Shown: positions 63,096 to 64,000 of the stretch, piece after piece
Numbering within the stretch: position 1 is the first letter of the stretch
Layout of the letters: each line of letters starts with the position of its first letter
Source of the DNA: Lachnospiraceae bacterium C6A11
Lineage (GTDB): Bacteria; Bacillota; Clostridia; Lachnospirales; Lachnospiraceae
Length of the DNA: 64,000 bases
Assembly (NCBI GenBank): GCA_000702245.1
Contig: JNKY01000015.1
Span: 124,001 to 188,000, forward strand
Reading direction: 5' to 3'
Made by a program: the position numbers and the translations under genes
The notes under the pieces: model-generated
Databases searched by the model: none
What the model was told of the DNA's origin: nothing
Seen by the model: only the letters and a program-made list of their open reading frames with translations

Positions 63096-64000
63096 ATGTC
63101 AGAAGTTAAAAAAGGACCTGTGCTGGTTGTTATGGCGGCAGGCATGGGAAGCCGTTTCGGCGGACTCAAACAGATAGCTGATGTTGACGGAAGAGGACAT
63201 GCACTTATAGACTATTCGGTATATGATGCGGCAGTTGCCGGTTTCGAAGAGGTTGTATTTATCATACGTGAGGATATCGCGGATGATTTCAAGAATGCAG
63301 TTGGTAACAGGATAGCAGCAAAGCTTCCTGTAACATACGTTTATCAGTCACTTGATATGATCCCTGAAGGAGTTTCGGTTCCTGCAGACAGGAAGAAGCC
63401 TTGGGGTACGACCCACGCTATCTGGTGCTGCAGAGAGGTTCTTAAGGGAAGAGATTTCCTTACAATAAATGCAGATGATTTCTACGGCAGACAGGCCTTC
63501 GTTGATGCGATCAACTTCTTCAACGAGAAGGCAGCTGACAATGTTTACGGAATCATCGGTTACAATGTTGTAAGTACTCTGAACGAGAAGTTCACCGTTT
63601 CAAGAGGAATCTGCGCAGTTGATGAGAATGATATGCTGAAGAGGATCGACGAGCGTAAGGAGATCAAGCTTGAGGCAGGTCGCGGATATTTTACTGTTGA
63701 CGGCGGTGTTACCTATAATCTTGTTCCAAATGATGCAGTTGCTTCAATGAATATGTGGGCCTTCAGACCTGATTTCACTGAGGATCTTGTGGTTAATTTC
63801 GAGAAGAGACTTAAGGAAGGCATAGAGAAGGAGCCACTTAAGTTTGAGGAGACACTTTCCGATGCTGTTCAGAATATACTTGAGCGTAACGCAGGCAGCG
63901 TGAAGATTGTCAGAACTGACGCAAAATGGTTTGGAATGACCTATCGCGAGGATGTTGAGCAGGTTAAAGCTGAGCTCGACGCGCTTACAGCCGAAGGAGT
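63096..64000 (+). CDS. Sugar nucleotidyltransferase-like protein (cut by window edge)
   Basis: About 301 residues are visible and the frame is still open. GGAGG lies 7 bases before the ATG. The start has the NTP-transferase signature VLVVMAAGMGSRFGGLKQIA and later FLTINADDFYG (metal-binding Asp), as in glucose-1-phosphate nucleotidyltransferases. The substrate is not defined. It is 14 bp after the LCP gene, so cell-surface polysaccharide work is plausible. Confidence 0.85.
   Translation, partial: MSEVKKGPVLVVMAAGMGSRFGGLKQIADVDGRGHALIDYSVYDAAVAGFEEVVFIIREDIADDFKNAVGNRIAAKLPVTYVYQSLDMIPEGVSVPADRKKPWGTTHAIWCCREVLKGRDFLTINADDFYGRQAFVDAINFFNEKAADNVYGIIGYNVVSTLNEKFTVSRGICAVDENDMLKRIDERKEIKLEAGRGYFTVDGGVTYNLVPNDAVASMNMWAFRPDFTEDLVVNFEKRLKEGIEKEPLKFEETLSDAVQNILERNAGSVKIVRTDAKWFGMTYREDVEQVKAELDALTAEG

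Overview
The window is the replication-origin region of a Firmicutes (Clostridia) chromosome, most likely a Lachnospiraceae member. The evidence is the block gyrA-gyrB-recF-yaaA-dnaN-dnaA // rpmH-rnpA-yidD-yidC-jag, parA/parB with perfect 16-bp parS sites, and Lachnospiraceae-type companions (DUF3881, DUF4446, DUF4230, DUF3990 families). There is no lineage-specific rRNA in the window, so the assignment rests on protein character and gene order only.

Layout. 1-5.2 kb: an FtsX/MacB-type ABC exporter (ATPase plus two permeases, the second cut by the window edge). Its ATPase and permeases are separated by a HigBA-like toxin-antitoxin cassette and a second XRE regulator. 5.2-12.3 kb: an indolepyruvate oxidoreductase alpha subunit, a small L7/L12-like protein, an EAL c-di-GMP phosphodiesterase, a MATE exporter and an AraC regulator. 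12.4-16.6 kb: a GH16 beta-glucanase lipoprotein, a tRNA-Cys/Asn/Ser cluster, class I fumarase in two subunits and a small membrane protein. 16.6-28.9 kb: the origin core. oriC is bipartite. Clustered DnaA boxes lie on both sides of dnaA, and a GGG tract, a DnaA-trio array and an AT-rich stretch sit at the dnaN side. Genes run outward from the origin on both sides (minus strand to the left, plus strand to the right).

29-37.4 kb: tRNA-Arg, DUF3881, serS, DUF4446, parB, parA, then six perfect parS sites in about 1.6 kb around a HAD hydrolase gene, then argS. 37.6-43.7 kb: a soluble histidine-kinase-like gene overlapping a D-Ala-D-Ala carboxypeptidase, an 85-bp tandem repeat array, tRNA-Lys, and an ECF sigma / membrane anti-sigma / HExxH lipoprotein operon. 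43.9-48.8 kb: trmB, a radical SAM protein, and small membrane proteins including two zinc-ribbon paralogues.

48.9-55.1 kb is the most unusual part. A 1646-residue protein joins a DEDD exonuclease-like domain, a RecQ helicase and a UvrD/Rep helicase. It is followed convergently by a three-gene DUF3990 (ADP-ribosyltransferase-like) cassette. The whole block is bracketed by two near-identical 72-bp direct repeats that both look like promoters. 55.2-64 kb: a membrane protein, mnmE, mnmG, a DEDD exonuclease, rsmG, an LCP cell-wall ligase and a truncated sugar nucleotidyltransferase.

Most of the window is housekeeping. The candidate for a poorly described system is the helicase/DUF3990 block between the repeats. 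Secondary interest lies in the ECF/metallopeptidase operon, the TA cassette splitting the ABC operon, the 85-bp repeats and the parS cluster.
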